Below the pieces are notes generated by a model that saw nothing but the letters and a program-made list of their open reading frames with translations, did no database searches and was not told where the DNA came from. A program made the translations under genes and the position numbers. Shown here piece after piece: positions 20,442-29,352 of a DNA stretch of 43,521 bases; the first letter of the stretch is position 1, and every line of letters starts with the position of its first letter. Origin of the DNA: Enterococcus sp. (GTDB lineage: Bacteria; Bacillota; Bacilli; Lactobacillales; Enterococcaceae); assembly GCF_022711995.1 (NCBI RefSeq), contig NZ_JALAHI010000050.1:1-43521 (forward strand), written 5' to 3'.

Positions 20442-23258
20442 ATGGCAAATGATAAAATCGTAATCCATGGCGCTCGCGCACATAATTTAAAGAATATTGA
20501 CGTGACGATTCCGAGAGATAAACTGGTTGTTGTGACCGGTTTATCCGGATCAGGAAAGAGCTCCTTGGCGTTTGATACCCTTTATGCAGAAGGACAGCGA
20601 CGGTATGTGGAAAGCTTGTCAGCCTACGCGCGACAATTTTTAGGTCAGATGGACAAGCCAGATGTGGATAGTATCGATGGATTAAGTCCAGCGATTTCCA
20701 TTGATCAGAAAACAACGAGTAAGAATCCTCGATCAACTGTGGGGACGGTGACCGAAATCAATGACTATTTGCGTTTGTTGTACGCTCGTATTGGACACCC
20801 CATCTGTCCAAATGATCATATTGAGATCACTAGCCAATCTGTAGAACAAATGGTGGACGAAGTGTTGGCATTGCCAGATCGGACCAAAATTCAATTGTTG
20901 GCACCGATCGTTTACCAAAAGAAAGGCCAGCACAAAAAAGTTTTTGAAATGATCCAACGGGAAGGGTATGTAAGGATTCGCGTAGATGGCGAAATCTATG
21001 ATGTTTCGGAAGCCCCTGAGCTAGAAAAAAATAAGAAACACGATATCGCCATCGTGATTGACCGAATCGTTGTGAAAGAGGGGATTCGTTCACGATTGTT
21101 CGATTCTTTTGAAGCTGCATTGCGTTTGGCTGATGGCTACGCGGTAGTAGATGTGATCGGTCAAGAAGAAATGTTGTTTAGTGAACATTATTCTTGTCCT
21201 TATTGCGGCTTTACAGTAGGCGAGTTAGAACCCCGTCTATTTTCTTTCAATGCACCTTTTGGGGCTTGTCCGGATTGTGACGGATTAGGGGTAAAACTGG
21301 AAGTTGATACAGATCTAGTAATTCCTGATACTAGCAAAACGTTGCGGGAAGGAGCCATCGTTCCTTGGAATCCCATCAGTTCGCAATATTATCCACAAAT
21401 GCTGGAACAAGCTTGCTTGGAGTTCAATATTGATATGGATACGCCGTTTGAAGAATTGCCAGAAGAACATCAAGCCATTATTTTGAATGGTTCTAATGGC
21501 GAAATGTTCCATTTTCATTATGAAAATGATTTTGGCGGTGTACGGGATGTTGAAGTGCCTTTTGAAGGAATTCTTCCTAATATCAAACGTCGCTACCATG
21601 AAACCAACAGTGATTTTACCCGTGAGCAAATGCGTCTCTACATGACAGAATTGACTTGTAAAACCTGTCACGGCTACCGGCTAAACCCACAAGCATTATC
21701 CGTCAAAGTCAACGGCAAGCATATCGGCGAACTTAGTGAGATGGCCATCAATCATGCGTTATCATTTGTCGAAAAACTAACTCTCTCCGAACAAGAAACA
21801 ATGATCGCCAAGCCAATCGTCAAAGAAGTCGATGACCGACTAAGCTTTTTGCGTAATGTGGGCTTGGATTATCTGACACTTAGCCGGGCTTCAGGAACTC
21901 TTTCTGGAGGGGAAGCACAACGAATCCGTTTAGCCACCCAGATCGGTTCCAATCTTTCTGGTGTGCTATACATTTTAGATGAACCCTCCATCGGACTTCA
22001 TCAAAGAGACAACGATCGCTTGCTGGATTCCTTACGAAAAATGAGAGATCTTGGCAATACATTGATTGTGGTCGAACATGATGAAGACACCATGCGGGCG
22101 GCCGACTATTTGATTGATGTCGGTCCAGGAGCGGGCCATGCTGGCGGGGAGATCGTTGCAGCAGGGACACCTGCGGAAGTAGCTGCTAATGAAGATTCGC
22201 TAACCGGACAATACCTTTCTGGAAAACGAGAGATTCCAACACCGTCAGAACGTCGGACAGGGAATGGGCAATCCATTCGCTTGACTGGTGCGGCTGAGAA
22301 TAATTTGAAAAATGTCAACGTTGATTTTCCGCTTGGAAAGTTCATTGCTGTCACGGGGGTATCTGGTTCTGGAAAATCGACATTAGTCAATGAAATACTC
22401 AAAAAAGCTTTAGCACAAAAAATCAACCGCAACTCTAACAAGCCAGGAAAATATAAGAACCTTACTGGCTATGAAGCAATTGAAAAATTGATCGATATCG
22501 ATCAAAGTCCTATCGGACGGACTCCTCGAAGTAATCCTGCGACATATACCAGTGTTTTTGATGACATTCGCGACCTGTTTGCAAAAACCAATGAAGCAAA
22601 AGTGCGGGGATACAAAAAAGGACGCTTCAGCTTCAATGTTCGTGGGGGACGCTGTGAGGCATGTAAAGGGGACGGAATCATTAAAATCGAGATGCATTTC
22701 TTGCCTGATGTCTATGTTCCTTGCGAAGTTTGCCACGGCAAACGCTACAATTCAGAAACTCTAGAAGTACATTACAAAGGCAAGAATATCGCGGAAATCC
22801 TTGATATGACTGTCGAAGATGCGGTGGAATTCTTCAAGCATATTCCTAAGATCCATCGAAAATTACAAACCATTGTGGATGTTGGTTTGGGGTATGTCAC
22901 CATGGGTCAACCGGCAACGACTTTGTCTGGTGGGGAAGCCCAACGGATGAAACTTGCCAGTGAACTCCATAAAAATTCTCATGGAAAAAGCTTCTATATT
23001 TTAGATGAACCTACCACAGGTTTGCACACAGATGACATTGCCCGGCTATTAAAAGTCTTGGAGCGTTTTGTGGATGCAGGCAATACGGTTCTGGTGATCG
23101 AGCATAATCTTGATGTCATCAAATCAGCAGATCATGTGATCGATTTAGGTCCTGAAGGTGGAGAAGGCGGCGGAACAATTCTGGCAACTGGTACACCTGA
23201 GGAGATTGCGGCCGTTCCTGAAAGCTACACTGGAAAATATCTCAAAAAAGTTCTGTGA
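20442..23258 (+). CDS. uvrA: Excinuclease ABC subunit A (UvrA)
   Basis: A protein of 938 residues with two ABC ATPase modules. Walker A is [10 protein letters not shown] near residue 31 and [10 protein letters not shown] near residue 640; both LSGGEAQR signatures are present. Zinc-binding cysteine pairs are seen (CPYCGF...CPDC near residue 253 and CEACKGDG...CEVC in the second half). UvrA dimers scan DNA for lesions and load UvrB. AAAAGGAG precedes the ATG. No terminator follows directly; the nearest is at 23438. Confidence 0.98.
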   Translation: MANDKIVIHGARAHNLKNIDVTIPRDKLVVVTGLSGSGKSSLAFDTLYAEGQRRYVESLSAYARQFLGQMDKPDVDSIDGLSPAISIDQKTTSKNPRSTVGTVTEINDYLRLLYARIGHPICPNDHIEITSQSVEQMVDEVLALPDRTKIQLLAPIVYQKKGQHKKVFEMIQREGYVRIRVDGEIYDVSEAPELEKNKKHDIAIVIDRIVVKEGIRSRLFDSFEAALRLADGYAVVDVIGQEEMLFSEHYSCPYCGFTVGELEPRLFSFNAPFGACPDCDGLGVKLEVDTDLVIPDTSKTLREGAIVPWNPISSQYYPQMLEQACLEFNIDMDTPFEELPEEHQAIILNGSNGEMFHFHYENDFGGVRDVEVPFEGILPNIKRRYHETNSDFTREQMRLYMTELTCKTCHGYRLNPQALSVKVNGKHIGELSEMAINHALSFVEKLTLSEQETMIAKPIVKEVDDRLSFLRNVGLDYLTLSRASGTLSGGEAQRIRLATQIGSNLSGVLYILDEPSIGLHQRDNDRLLDSLRKMRDLGNTLIVVEHDEDTMRAADYLIDVGPGAGHAGGEIVAAGTPAEVAANEDSLTGQYLSGKREIPTPSERRTGNGQSIRLTGAAENNLKNVNVDFPLGKFIAVTGVSGSGKSTLVNEILKKALAQKINRNSNKPGKYKNLTGYEAIEKLIDIDQSPIGRTPRSNPATYTSVFDDIRDLFAKTNEAKVRGYKKGRFSFNVRGGRCEACKGDGIIKIEMHFLPDVYVPCEVCHGKRYNSETLEVHYKGKNIAEILDMTVEDAVEFFKHIPKIHRKLQTIVDVGLGYVTMGQPATTLSGGEAQRMKLASELHKNSHGKSFYILDEPTTGLHTDDIARLLKVLERFVDAGNTVLVIEHNLDVIKSADHVIDLGPEGGEGGGTILATGTPEEIAAVPESYTGKYLKKVL

Positions 23259-23344
23259 TCAAGGGCCCATAAAGACGGATTTGTCGGGGAATTTAGTAAA
23301 ACTTAATATTTGCTGTAATAATTCTGCAAATTCTCAAATAACTC

Positions 23345-23480
23345 TTGTAATACAGCGTTTATTTGTTAAAATAGCAATAGGTAAATGTCTATTCGTACCA
23401 GAATAAACGACCTATAAGTTCTATCCGTTCAAAGAAGAAAAAAAGCAATCAGAGGTACATACTTTGATTGCTTTTTTCTT
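23345..23480 (+). ncRNA. Candidate small RNA unit between uvrA and the D-Asp ligase gene
   Basis: TTGTAA (23345-23350) and TAAAAT (23367-23372) form a possible promoter with 16-nt spacing. Transcription from about 23379 would yield about 100 nt. Its 5' part folds as nested stems: TAGGT (23378-23382) with ACCTA (23410-23414), and TATTC (23390-23394) with GAATA (23401-23405). It ends in a strong terminator at 23438-23480. No ORF with a ribosome site fits. It may instead be just the uvrA 3' untranslated region. Confidence 0.35.
23438..23480 (+). terminator. Intrinsic terminator after uvrA
   Basis: AAGCAATCA (23443-23451) pairs with TGATTGCTT (23465-23473), extended by flanking A and T runs; TTTTTTCTTT follows. 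With A-rich and T-rich arms it could work on either strand. Confidence 0.85.
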
Positions 23481-23491
23481 TATGGTATTAT
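23464..23491 (+). promoter_or_regulatory. Possible promoter of the D-Asp ligase/racemase operon
   Basis: TTGATT (23464-23469), 16 nt, TATTAT (23486-23491) preceded by TGG, an extended -10. The -35 overlaps the descending arm of the uvrA terminator. The alternative is an undetected promoter nearer to 23530. Confidence 0.42.
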
Positions 23492-23559
23492 AGGTCTGTT
23501 GTAACAAAGCAAATCAGTTTAACAATTAAATTTATCTATGCAAAAGAGAGAGTGGTTTT

Positions 23560-24813
23560 ATGAATTCAGAAAAATTCCTTCCTATTTTGTTGGGAAGTGA
23601 TATGAATGTCTATGGTATGGCAAGAGCCTTTCACGAAGCATACGGCATCCAATCAATTGCTTATGCAGGGACACAGCTTGCCCCGACCCGCTATAGCAAA
23701 ATCGTCAAAGTCAATGAAGTGGCAGGATTTGATCACGATCCTGGTTTTTTAAGTACCTTGATTGATTTGGCAAAAACCACTTATAACGATCCTGATATGA
23801 CTTATTTGTTGATTCCTTGCGGGGACGGTTATGCGGAATTGCTCGCTAAACATAAAGCAGAATTAGCATCTTATTACACATTCATCGCAAATGATTATTC
23901 TCTGTTGAAGCGATTGATCAACAAAGTGAGTTTCTATGAAGTGTGTGAAGAGTTTGGCTTACCGTATCCTAAGACCTTTATTTTGACACCTGATCTGTTA
24001 GAAAATGGTCGCTTTACACAAGAATTGCCATTTGCGTTTCCGGTGGCGTTGAAACCTGCCAACAGTGTTGCTTGGTTATCCGTCGATTTTGAAGGACGCA
24101 AAAAAGCCTTTATTATTGAAGATCGTGCCGAGTTTGATACGATTGTCGAACGAATCTATCAGACCGGCTATCATTATGAGATGATCGTACAAGATTTTAT
24201 CCCAGGTGACGACAGCAATATGCGTGTGTTGAACGCCTATGTCGATAAAAACCATAATGTCCGGGTGATGGCATTGGGTCATCCGCTATTAGAAGACCCA
24301 ACCCCTGGTGCTGTGGGAAATTATGTAGTTATTTTGCCAGATGAAAACCAACAGATCTATCAAATGATTGCGGCATTTTTAAAACAGATTGAATACGTAG
24401 GCTTTGCCAATTTCGACTTGAAATATGACAGTCGAGATGGTCAATACAAACTATTTGAGATCAACCTGCGCCAAGGAAGAAGCAGTTTCTTCGTCACATT
24501 GAGCGGATTGAATCTTGCTAAATTTTTGACAGAAGATTTGGTATTCAATACACCTTTCAAAGAGACCATCTATGGAAAAGCCGATGCACCTACAGCGAAG
24601 CTATGGCTAGGTGTACCGAAAAATATTTTCTTGGATTATGCCAATGAAAATGAAGAAAAAGAACGGGCGAAAAAGCTGCTAGCAGAAAACCGCTGGGGCA
24701 CTACCGTTTTTTATGATAAAGATCTTTCGATCAAACGTTGGATCTTACTAAAAAGAATGTTTTACCTTTACAACAAACGATTTAAATTGCATTTCCATTC
24801 GAAAGAAGGCTAG
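23560..24813 (+). CDS. aslfm: D-aspartate ligase (ATP-grasp), peptidoglycan cross-bridge enzyme
   Basis: An ATP-grasp ligase of 417 residues. The N-terminal pre-ATP domain begins with PILLGSDMNVYGMARAFHEAYG. The ATP-grasp core includes FPVALKPANS and, near residue 300, the Mg-binding region YKLFEINLRQGRSS. It closely resembles the E. faecium enzyme (Asl-fm) that adds D-aspartate to the lysine side chain of UDP-MurNAc-pentapeptide, which becomes the D-iso-Asx cross-bridge. The next gene, 3 nt downstream, is an aspartate racemase that would supply D-Asp. AGAGAGAG with GTGG precedes the ATG. A related carboxylate-amine ligase is possible, but the pairing supports the wall role. Confidence 0.88.
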   Translation: MNSEKFLPILLGSDMNVYGMARAFHEAYGIQSIAYAGTQLAPTRYSKIVKVNEVAGFDHDPGFLSTLIDLAKTTYNDPDMTYLLIPCGDGYAELLAKHKAELASYYTFIANDYSLLKRLINKVSFYEVCEEFGLPYPKTFILTPDLLENGRFTQELPFAFPVALKPANSVAWLSVDFEGRKKAFIIEDRAEFDTIVERIYQTGYHYEMIVQDFIPGDDSNMRVLNAYVDKNHNVRVMALGHPLLEDPTPGAVGNYVVILPDENQQIYQMIAAFLKQIEYVGFANFDLKYDSRDGQYKLFEINLRQGRSSFFVTLSGLNLAKFLTEDLVFNTPFKETIYGKADAPTAKLWLGVPKNIFLDYANENEEKERAKKLLAENRWGTTVFYDKDLSIKRWILLKRMFYLYNKRFKLHFHSKEG

Positions 24814-24816
24814 TCT

Positions 24817-25521
24817 ATGGAAAACTTCTTTAGTATTTTAGGCGGCATGGGAACGATGGCGACAGAAAGTTTTGTGCGAATCTTGAACCATCGGACGGTT
24901 GCCCATAAAGACCAAGATTATTTGAACTATGTGTTATTCAATCATGCGACAGTGCCGGATCGCACGGCCTATATATTGAACAATGATTTAGAGGATCCCG
25001 TTCCTTATTTACTTGATGATATCGCGAAACAGAATCTCTTACAGCCAAACTTTATTGTATTGACTTGCAATACCGCCCATTATTTCTTTGATCGGTTACA
25101 AGAAGCAACACCGATTCCATTACTACATATGCCGCGGGAAGCTGCAAAATCGATGCAAAAAGAAGGGGTTACCGGAAAAGTGGCCTTTTTAGGAACAGAA
25201 GGTAGTATCAAGGCTGGGATTTATGAAGCTGAGTTACGGGCACATGGTTTAGATGTCTATTTGCCTGAGCCGGAATTACAAAAAAAAGTCACTACATTGA
25301 TTTATGACCGCATCAAAGAATCTGCAACACTAGATCAAGAACTTTATTTTGAGATTTTAGAAGAAGTAACGCATAAAATCGGTTGTGAAAAAGCGCTTCT
25401 TGGATGTACCGAGCTATCATTGATGGAAGAATTCACGGAGAACAATCCTTATCCAGTGGTAGACGCGCAATCGATCTTAGTGGATCGAACAATTGAAAAA
25501 GCATTATCTTATCGAAATTGA
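24817..25521 (+). CDS. racD: Aspartate racemase
   Basis: A protein of 234 residues of the Asp/Glu racemase superfamily. The two catalytic cysteines are in LTCNTAHYF and LLGCTELSL, and the N-terminus carries the GGMGTMAT loop. It is cofactor-independent and converts L-Asp to D-Asp, the substrate of the ligase encoded just before it. It starts 3 nt after the ligase stop, with GAAGG upstream, so it is co-transcribed. Glutamate racemase (MurI) is less likely: that enzyme lacks this GGMGTMAT-type start. Confidence 0.9.
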   Translation: MENFFSILGGMGTMATESFVRILNHRTVAHKDQDYLNYVLFNHATVPDRTAYILNNDLEDPVPYLLDDIAKQNLLQPNFIVLTCNTAHYFFDRLQEATPIPLLHMPREAAKSMQKEGVTGKVAFLGTEGSIKAGIYEAELRAHGLDVYLPEPELQKKVTTLIYDRIKESATLDQELYFEILEEVTHKIGCEKALLGCTELSLMEEFTENNPYPVVDAQSILVDRTIEKALSYRN

Positions 25522-25526
25522 GCGAG

Positions 25527-25567
25527 GCATTGACATGGGAGTCAACTCTCATGTTGGTGCTTTTTTT
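25527..25567 (+). terminator. Terminator after the aspartate racemase gene
   Basis: GCATTGACATGGGAG pairs with CTCTCATGTTGGTGC through 15 positions, several of them G-U. TTTTTTT (25561-25567) follows. Confidence 0.85.
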
Positions 25568-25598
25568 ATGCGGTAGTGTTTTAATGATACGCCCGGCA

Positions 25599-25607
25599 TG
25601 ATATACT
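25599..25607 (+). promoter_or_regulatory. Extended -10 promoter of rapZ-yvcK-whiA
   Basis: TGATATACT combines the TGn extension with TATACT; a weak T-rich -35 is at 25579-25584. It lies 28 nt before the rapZ start codon. Confidence 0.6.
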
Positions 25608-25634
25608 ATGGATGAGTGAGGAAGGAGTTTTACC

Positions 25635-26525
25635 ATGACAGAAGTAGATAATTTAGAGTTAGTCATCATTACTGGTATGAGTGGAGCGGGGAAAACCGTT
25701 GCCATTCAGAGTTTTGAGGATATGGGCTATTTTTGTATTGATAATATGCCCCCAAGTTTGATTCCTAAGTTTTGGGAATTGATTAAAGAATCAGGAAAAG
25801 TAACAAAAATTGCCTTAGTCGTTGATTTGCGTTCTCGGTCATTTTTCGAGGAAATTCAAAGTATGCTGATCGACATCGAAAATACCCAGTTTATCGATAC
25901 TCGAATTTTGTTTTTAGACGCCACCGACAACGAATTGGTCTCTCGTTACAAAGAGACAAGAAGAGCCCATCCTCTTGCGATGGATGGTTTGGTAACAGAA
26001 GGAATTCGCAAAGAACGAGCGATACTGGAGGATTTAAAGACAAAAGCCAATATCGTGATCGATACCACGAAGTTAACCCCACGACAATTGCGGGAAAAAA
26101 TCAATCAGGAGTTTCGTTCTTCCCATGAACATGGCTTTCGAGTGGAAGTCGTTTCCTTTGGCTTCAAGTACGGATTACCTATCGATGCAGACATCGTGAT
26201 GGATGTGCGATTTTTACCTAACCCACATTACATCCCTGAATTGCGTCCGTTAACCGGAAAAGAGCAAGCTGTCTATGACTATGTCATGTCTTTTCCAGAA
26301 ACAGAGACATTTTATCAGCAATTTGAAACACTGCTAGAGACAATCATGCCTGGCTACATCAAAGAAGGAAAAAGCAGTTTGACGGTTGCTATCGGCTGTA
26401 CGGGGGGGCAACATCGCTCGGTTGCTTTATCTGAACGAATCAGTAAAGCTTTAGCAAAAAACTATAAAGTCAATGTGACCCATCGCGACAAGGACAAACG
26501 CAAAGAGACGGTGAATCGCTCATGA
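25635..26525 (+). CDS. rapZ: RNase adapter / nucleotide-binding protein RapZ (YvcJ)
   Basis: A P-loop protein of 296 residues, with Walker A GMSGAGKT at residues 14-21 and the conserved C-terminal region [10 protein letters not shown]. In E. coli RapZ senses glucosamine-6-phosphate and steers decay of the GlmZ RNA. In Gram-positives (YvcJ) it binds GTP/ATP and affects competence and envelope, with a less clear target. AAGGAG precedes the ATG. Its stop overlaps yvcK in an ATGA arrangement. Confidence 0.95.
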   Translation: MTEVDNLELVIITGMSGAGKTVAIQSFEDMGYFCIDNMPPSLIPKFWELIKESGKVTKIALVVDLRSRSFFEEIQSMLIDIENTQFIDTRILFLDATDNELVSRYKETRRAHPLAMDGLVTEGIRKERAILEDLKTKANIVIDTTKLTPRQLREKINQEFRSSHEHGFRVEVVSFGFKYGLPIDADIVMDVRFLPNPHYIPELRPLTGKEQAVYDYVMSFPETETFYQQFETLLETIMPGYIKEGKSSLTVAIGCTGGQHRSVALSERISKALAKNYKVNVTHRDKDKRKETVNRS

Positions 26526-27523
26526 AAATGAAAACCTATCGGATTCGTAAGCCGAAAATCGTTGTCATTGGTGGAGGCACTGGTTTGCCCGTCATTTTAA
26601 AGAGCTTACGGAACCAAGGTGTCGATATCACAGCAATCGTGACGGTGGCTGATGATGGCGGCAGTAGTGGTGAAATCCGTAATCTCGTTTCCTCCATCTC
26701 ACCGCCGGGGGATTTGCGAAACGTTTTGGCTGCCTTATCGGATATGCCTCAGCTGTACAATGATATTTTTCAATATCGTTTTAAAAAAGAAGACAAATTT
26801 TTGGCAAACCATGCCTTAGGGAATTTGATCATTGCAGCAATTTCAGAAATGCGCGGCAGTACGTATGAAGCAATCCAAATTCTTTCAAAAATCATGCATA
26901 TCGATGGGCATGTCTATCCGTCTTCTGATCAGCCATTGATTTTACATGCCGTATTTAAAGACGGGACTGAAGCGGTGGGGGAATCCAAAATCGCCGTAGA
27001 CCGTAAAACCATCGATCATGTATTTGTCCGCAATCAAGAGGACGAAAATGAACCTAAAGCAGCGCGTAAAGTGGTCACATCGATATTGGAAGCTGATATG
27101 ATCGTGTTGGGACCAGGCAGCTTGTTTACCAGCATCTTGCCCAATTTGATGATCAGTGAGATCGGTCAAGCGTTATTGGAAACAGCAGCGGAGACTGTCT
27201 ATATTTGCAATATCATGACACAAAAAGGTGAAACGGAACACTTTACGGATGCAGATCATGTTCGCGTGTTGCATAAACATTTAGGAAAAACCTTTATCGA
27301 TACCGTATTAGTCAATACAGAGAGAGTACCGGAAGGCTATATGGATCCGGAAATTTACGATGAATATTTAGTTCAAGTCAAGCATGATTTCCAAGGTCTA
27401 CGAGATGAGAGCTGCCGCGTGGTTTCAGCGGATTTCTTAGAATTACGTGATGGCGGTGTCTTTCATGATGGAGACAAAGTGATCGATGAATTACTGCGGA
27501 TCGTCTACGGTGCCAAAATCTAG
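26522..27523 (+). CDS. yvcK: Gluconeogenesis factor YvcK/CofD-like protein
   Basis: A protein of 333 residues of the CofD/UPF0052 family. It has a Rossmann-type start ([16 protein letters not shown]) and the conserved [12 protein letters not shown] and PPGDLRN segments. YvcK binds UDP-sugars such as UDP-GlcNAc and is needed for normal growth and wall shape on gluconeogenic carbon sources. It is often linked with control of GlmS in B. subtilis, and glmS also lies in this window. ATG 26522 overlaps rapZ; ATG 26528 is an alternative. whiA follows after 14 nt. Confidence 0.95.
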   Translation: MKMKTYRIRKPKIVVIGGGTGLPVILKSLRNQGVDITAIVTVADDGGSSGEIRNLVSSISPPGDLRNVLAALSDMPQLYNDIFQYRFKKEDKFLANHALGNLIIAAISEMRGSTYEAIQILSKIMHIDGHVYPSSDQPLILHAVFKDGTEAVGESKIAVDRKTIDHVFVRNQEDENEPKAARKVVTSILEADMIVLGPGSLFTSILPNLMISEIGQALLETAAETVYICNIMTQKGETEHFTDADHVRVLHKHLGKTFIDTVLVNTERVPEGYMDPEIYDEYLVQVKHDFQGLRDESCRVVSADFLELRDGGVFHDGDKVIDELLRIVYGAKI

Positions 27524-27537
27524 AAGGAGGTCTTGTC

Positions 27538-28473
27538 ATGTCTTTTGCAGCAGAGGTCAAAAAGGAGCTCACAACGTTAGAAGTGCATCGCGAGCATGCA
27601 AAAGCTGAATTAGCCGCTTTGATTCGCATGAACGGCTCCTTGAGTATCAACAACCAACAGTTTGTTCTCAATGTTCAAACGGAGAATGCGGCAATTGCCC
27701 GCCGAATCTATTCGCTTTTAAAGGATCATTACAATGTCCGGAGTGAACTACTGGTTCGCAGAAAGATGAAGTTGAAAAAGAACAATGTCTATATTGTTCG
27801 GTTAAAACAAGACACGAAACGAGTGTTATTGGATTTGGATATTATGGATGGTCTGATGTTTCACAGTCACGTGTCGGATGAAATCATGGGGAATGCTCAA
27901 AAAATGCGCTCCTATTTACGGGGGGCGTTTATGGCGTCCGGATCCGTCAATAATCCGGAAACCAGCCGTTATCATTTGGAAATTTATTCAATCTATGAAG
28001 AGCACAATCAAGATATTTGCGATATGTTGAATTATTACGGTCTGAATGCCCGCTCTTTAGAACGAAGAAATGGGTTTATTTCTTATTTAAAAGGAGCAGA
28101 AAAAATTGCCGATTTTCTCACATTGATTGGTGCCACTAATTCGATGTTGAAGTTTGAAGATGTGCGGATCGTTCGAGATATGCGTAACTCAGTCAATCGT
28201 TTAGTAAACTGTGAGACGGCCAATATGAATAAGACCATCGATGCAGCTTCCAAGCAAATCGATAATATTGAATTCATTCAGCAACGAGTAGGGCTGGGAG
28301 CCTTACCGGAAAAATTACAGGAAATTGCGGAACTCCGTTTGGAACACCCAGAAGTCAGTTTGAAGGAATTAGGGGAGATGATCCCTTCTGGAGCAATCTC
28401 CAAGTCAGGAATCAACCATCGTATCCGCAAAATCAATGAGTTTGCGGATCGTTTACGTGAAAAAGTCAGTTAA
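27538..28473 (+). CDS. whiA: DNA-binding protein WhiA
   Basis: A protein of 311 residues. The N-terminal part is LAGLIDADG homing-endonuclease-like without nuclease function ([25 protein letters not shown] in mid-protein), and the C-terminal helix-turn-helix ends in [14 protein letters not shown]. In Firmicutes it influences cell division and chromosome segregation. AAGGAGG precedes the ATG. It is the last gene of the conserved rapZ-yvcK-whiA operon. Confidence 0.96.
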   Translation: MSFAAEVKKELTTLEVHREHAKAELAALIRMNGSLSINNQQFVLNVQTENAAIARRIYSLLKDHYNVRSELLVRRKMKLKKNNVYIVRLKQDTKRVLLDLDIMDGLMFHSHVSDEIMGNAQKMRSYLRGAFMASGSVNNPETSRYHLEIYSIYEEHNQDICDMLNYYGLNARSLERRNGFISYLKGAEKIADFLTLIGATNSMLKFEDVRIVRDMRNSVNRLVNCETANMNKTIDAASKQIDNIEFIQQRVGLGALPEKLQEIAELRLEHPEVSLKELGEMIPSGAISKSGINHRIRKINEFADRLREKVS

Positions 28474-28481
28474 CTAAAACG

Positions 28482-28620
28482 GTGCCCTCCGTCTATTAAG
28501 ACACTGCATCAGAGAATCGAAGCCAATGCAATGATTTTGCACTGGCTTAGTCAAATCATCTTGGTGATTCGATTGTTCTCTGCTGCGGTTCTCTTTTTTC
28601 GGAGGGCACAGTTTTTTTTT
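28482..28620. repeat. Split terminator stem with a structured insert of about 108 bp (EFAR-like?)
   Basis: GTGCCCTCCG (28482-28491) pairs perfectly with CGGAGGGCAC (28600-28609), and nine T residues follow (28612-28620). It would be an ordinary whiA terminator except for 108 nt between the arms. The insert has its own structure: GCA/TGC plus CAGAGAA (28510-28516) with TTCTCTG (28576-28582). Inside are two hairpins: AAGCCA with TGGCTT plus TGCA/TGCA (28520-28548), and AATCA with TGATT (28554-28569). This matches what I recall of EFAR repeats of enterococci, small mobile palindromes that insert in terminator stems. The outer stem can serve whiA and the convergent minus-strand gene. Confidence 0.55.
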
Positions 28621-29128
28621 ATTTATTGATCAGTTGTGACAACTCATCTCTAGAGATGGATTCATCAAAAATGCGGTCTCCAAAGATGACTGTGGGTACA
28701 AATTGAATGTTCGCTTGGCGAGCTTCGTTTACGATTTCATCAGCGGTAGAATGGGAATCAGTTAACCCTAACTGGTTTTGTGCAAAATCAGCAACCTCGT
28801 CTAGACTTAAATGGCCCCATTGGTCCTGTGTTTGAAAAATCTTGGTTATGTCAGCGATTGTTTGTTCGGGATCAGACCTTGAAACAAAACGGTGCATTAC
28901 ATTACCTCGTTGCAGAGACTCTTTCTCTTTATCGAGCAGTTTGATCACTCGTTGAATTTTTCCGGACGCAACGGCTTCGGATAAAATTGGCAGAGAATCT
29001 TCAAACCACATCCGGCAATAAGGACAACGCAGATTTAAGAACTCAATGATTGGCTGGGCGGTATCCGCACCAATCTTGATCCCAGTTGTGGTATTTGTTT
29101 TTTCAGCTTTGATAATTGAAATATCCAT
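28619..29128 (-). CDS. DsbA-like thioredoxin-fold protein
   Basis: A protein of 169 residues. CPYC is at residues 35-38 within FLNLRCPYCRMWFE, a helical insertion is in the middle, and the cis-proline is in FVPTVIFGD. This is the DsbA/Thioredoxin_4 plan. There is no signal peptide, so it should be cytoplasmic, perhaps a thiol-disulfide reductase or a FrnE/YjbH-like factor rather than a secreted oxidase. AAGGAGGG precedes the start codon on the minus strand. Its stop codon lies in the T-run of the whiA-side terminator, so the two genes converge. Confidence 0.82.
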   Translation of the reverse strand: MDISIIKAEKTNTTTGIKIGADTAQPIIEFLNLRCPYCRMWFEDSLPILSEAVASGKIQRVIKLLDKEKESLQRGNVMHRFVSRSDPEQTIADITKIFQTQDQWGHLSLDEVADFAQNQLGLTDSHSTADEIVNEARQANIQFVPTVIFGDRIFDESISRDELSQLINK

Positions 29129-29199
29129 GTTTTTCCCTCCTTTTTTATAGTTTAACAGAATTTTAACTAGAAGGAAAAGAAGAAACGATTCGGCAAAAT

Positions 29200-29328
29200 T
29201 TGTGAAATATCATCAAAAAGTAAAAAAAGTTATCGTTTATTTTTTCACTAAATCATGGGGATTTTCATTTGAAGTATTTATTCCCAGCCATCTTTCCGCT
29301 ATAATAGATTGTGTGAAATTGTTCAAAA
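29200..29328 (+). promoter_or_regulatory. nifJ promoter with Rex-like operator(s)
   Basis: TATAAT stands at 29300-29305 with only a weak -35 (TTTATT, about 29277). GTGTGAAATTGTTCAAAA at 29311-29328 matches the Rex consensus at about 16 of 18 positions and covers the start point. A single good half-site, TTGTGAAATAT, lies further upstream at 29200-29210. Rex would relieve repression when NADH is high, which suits a fermentative pyruvate oxidoreductase. Confidence 0.55.
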
Positions 29329-29352
29329 TGGAAGATAAAGGAAGTTTAATCG

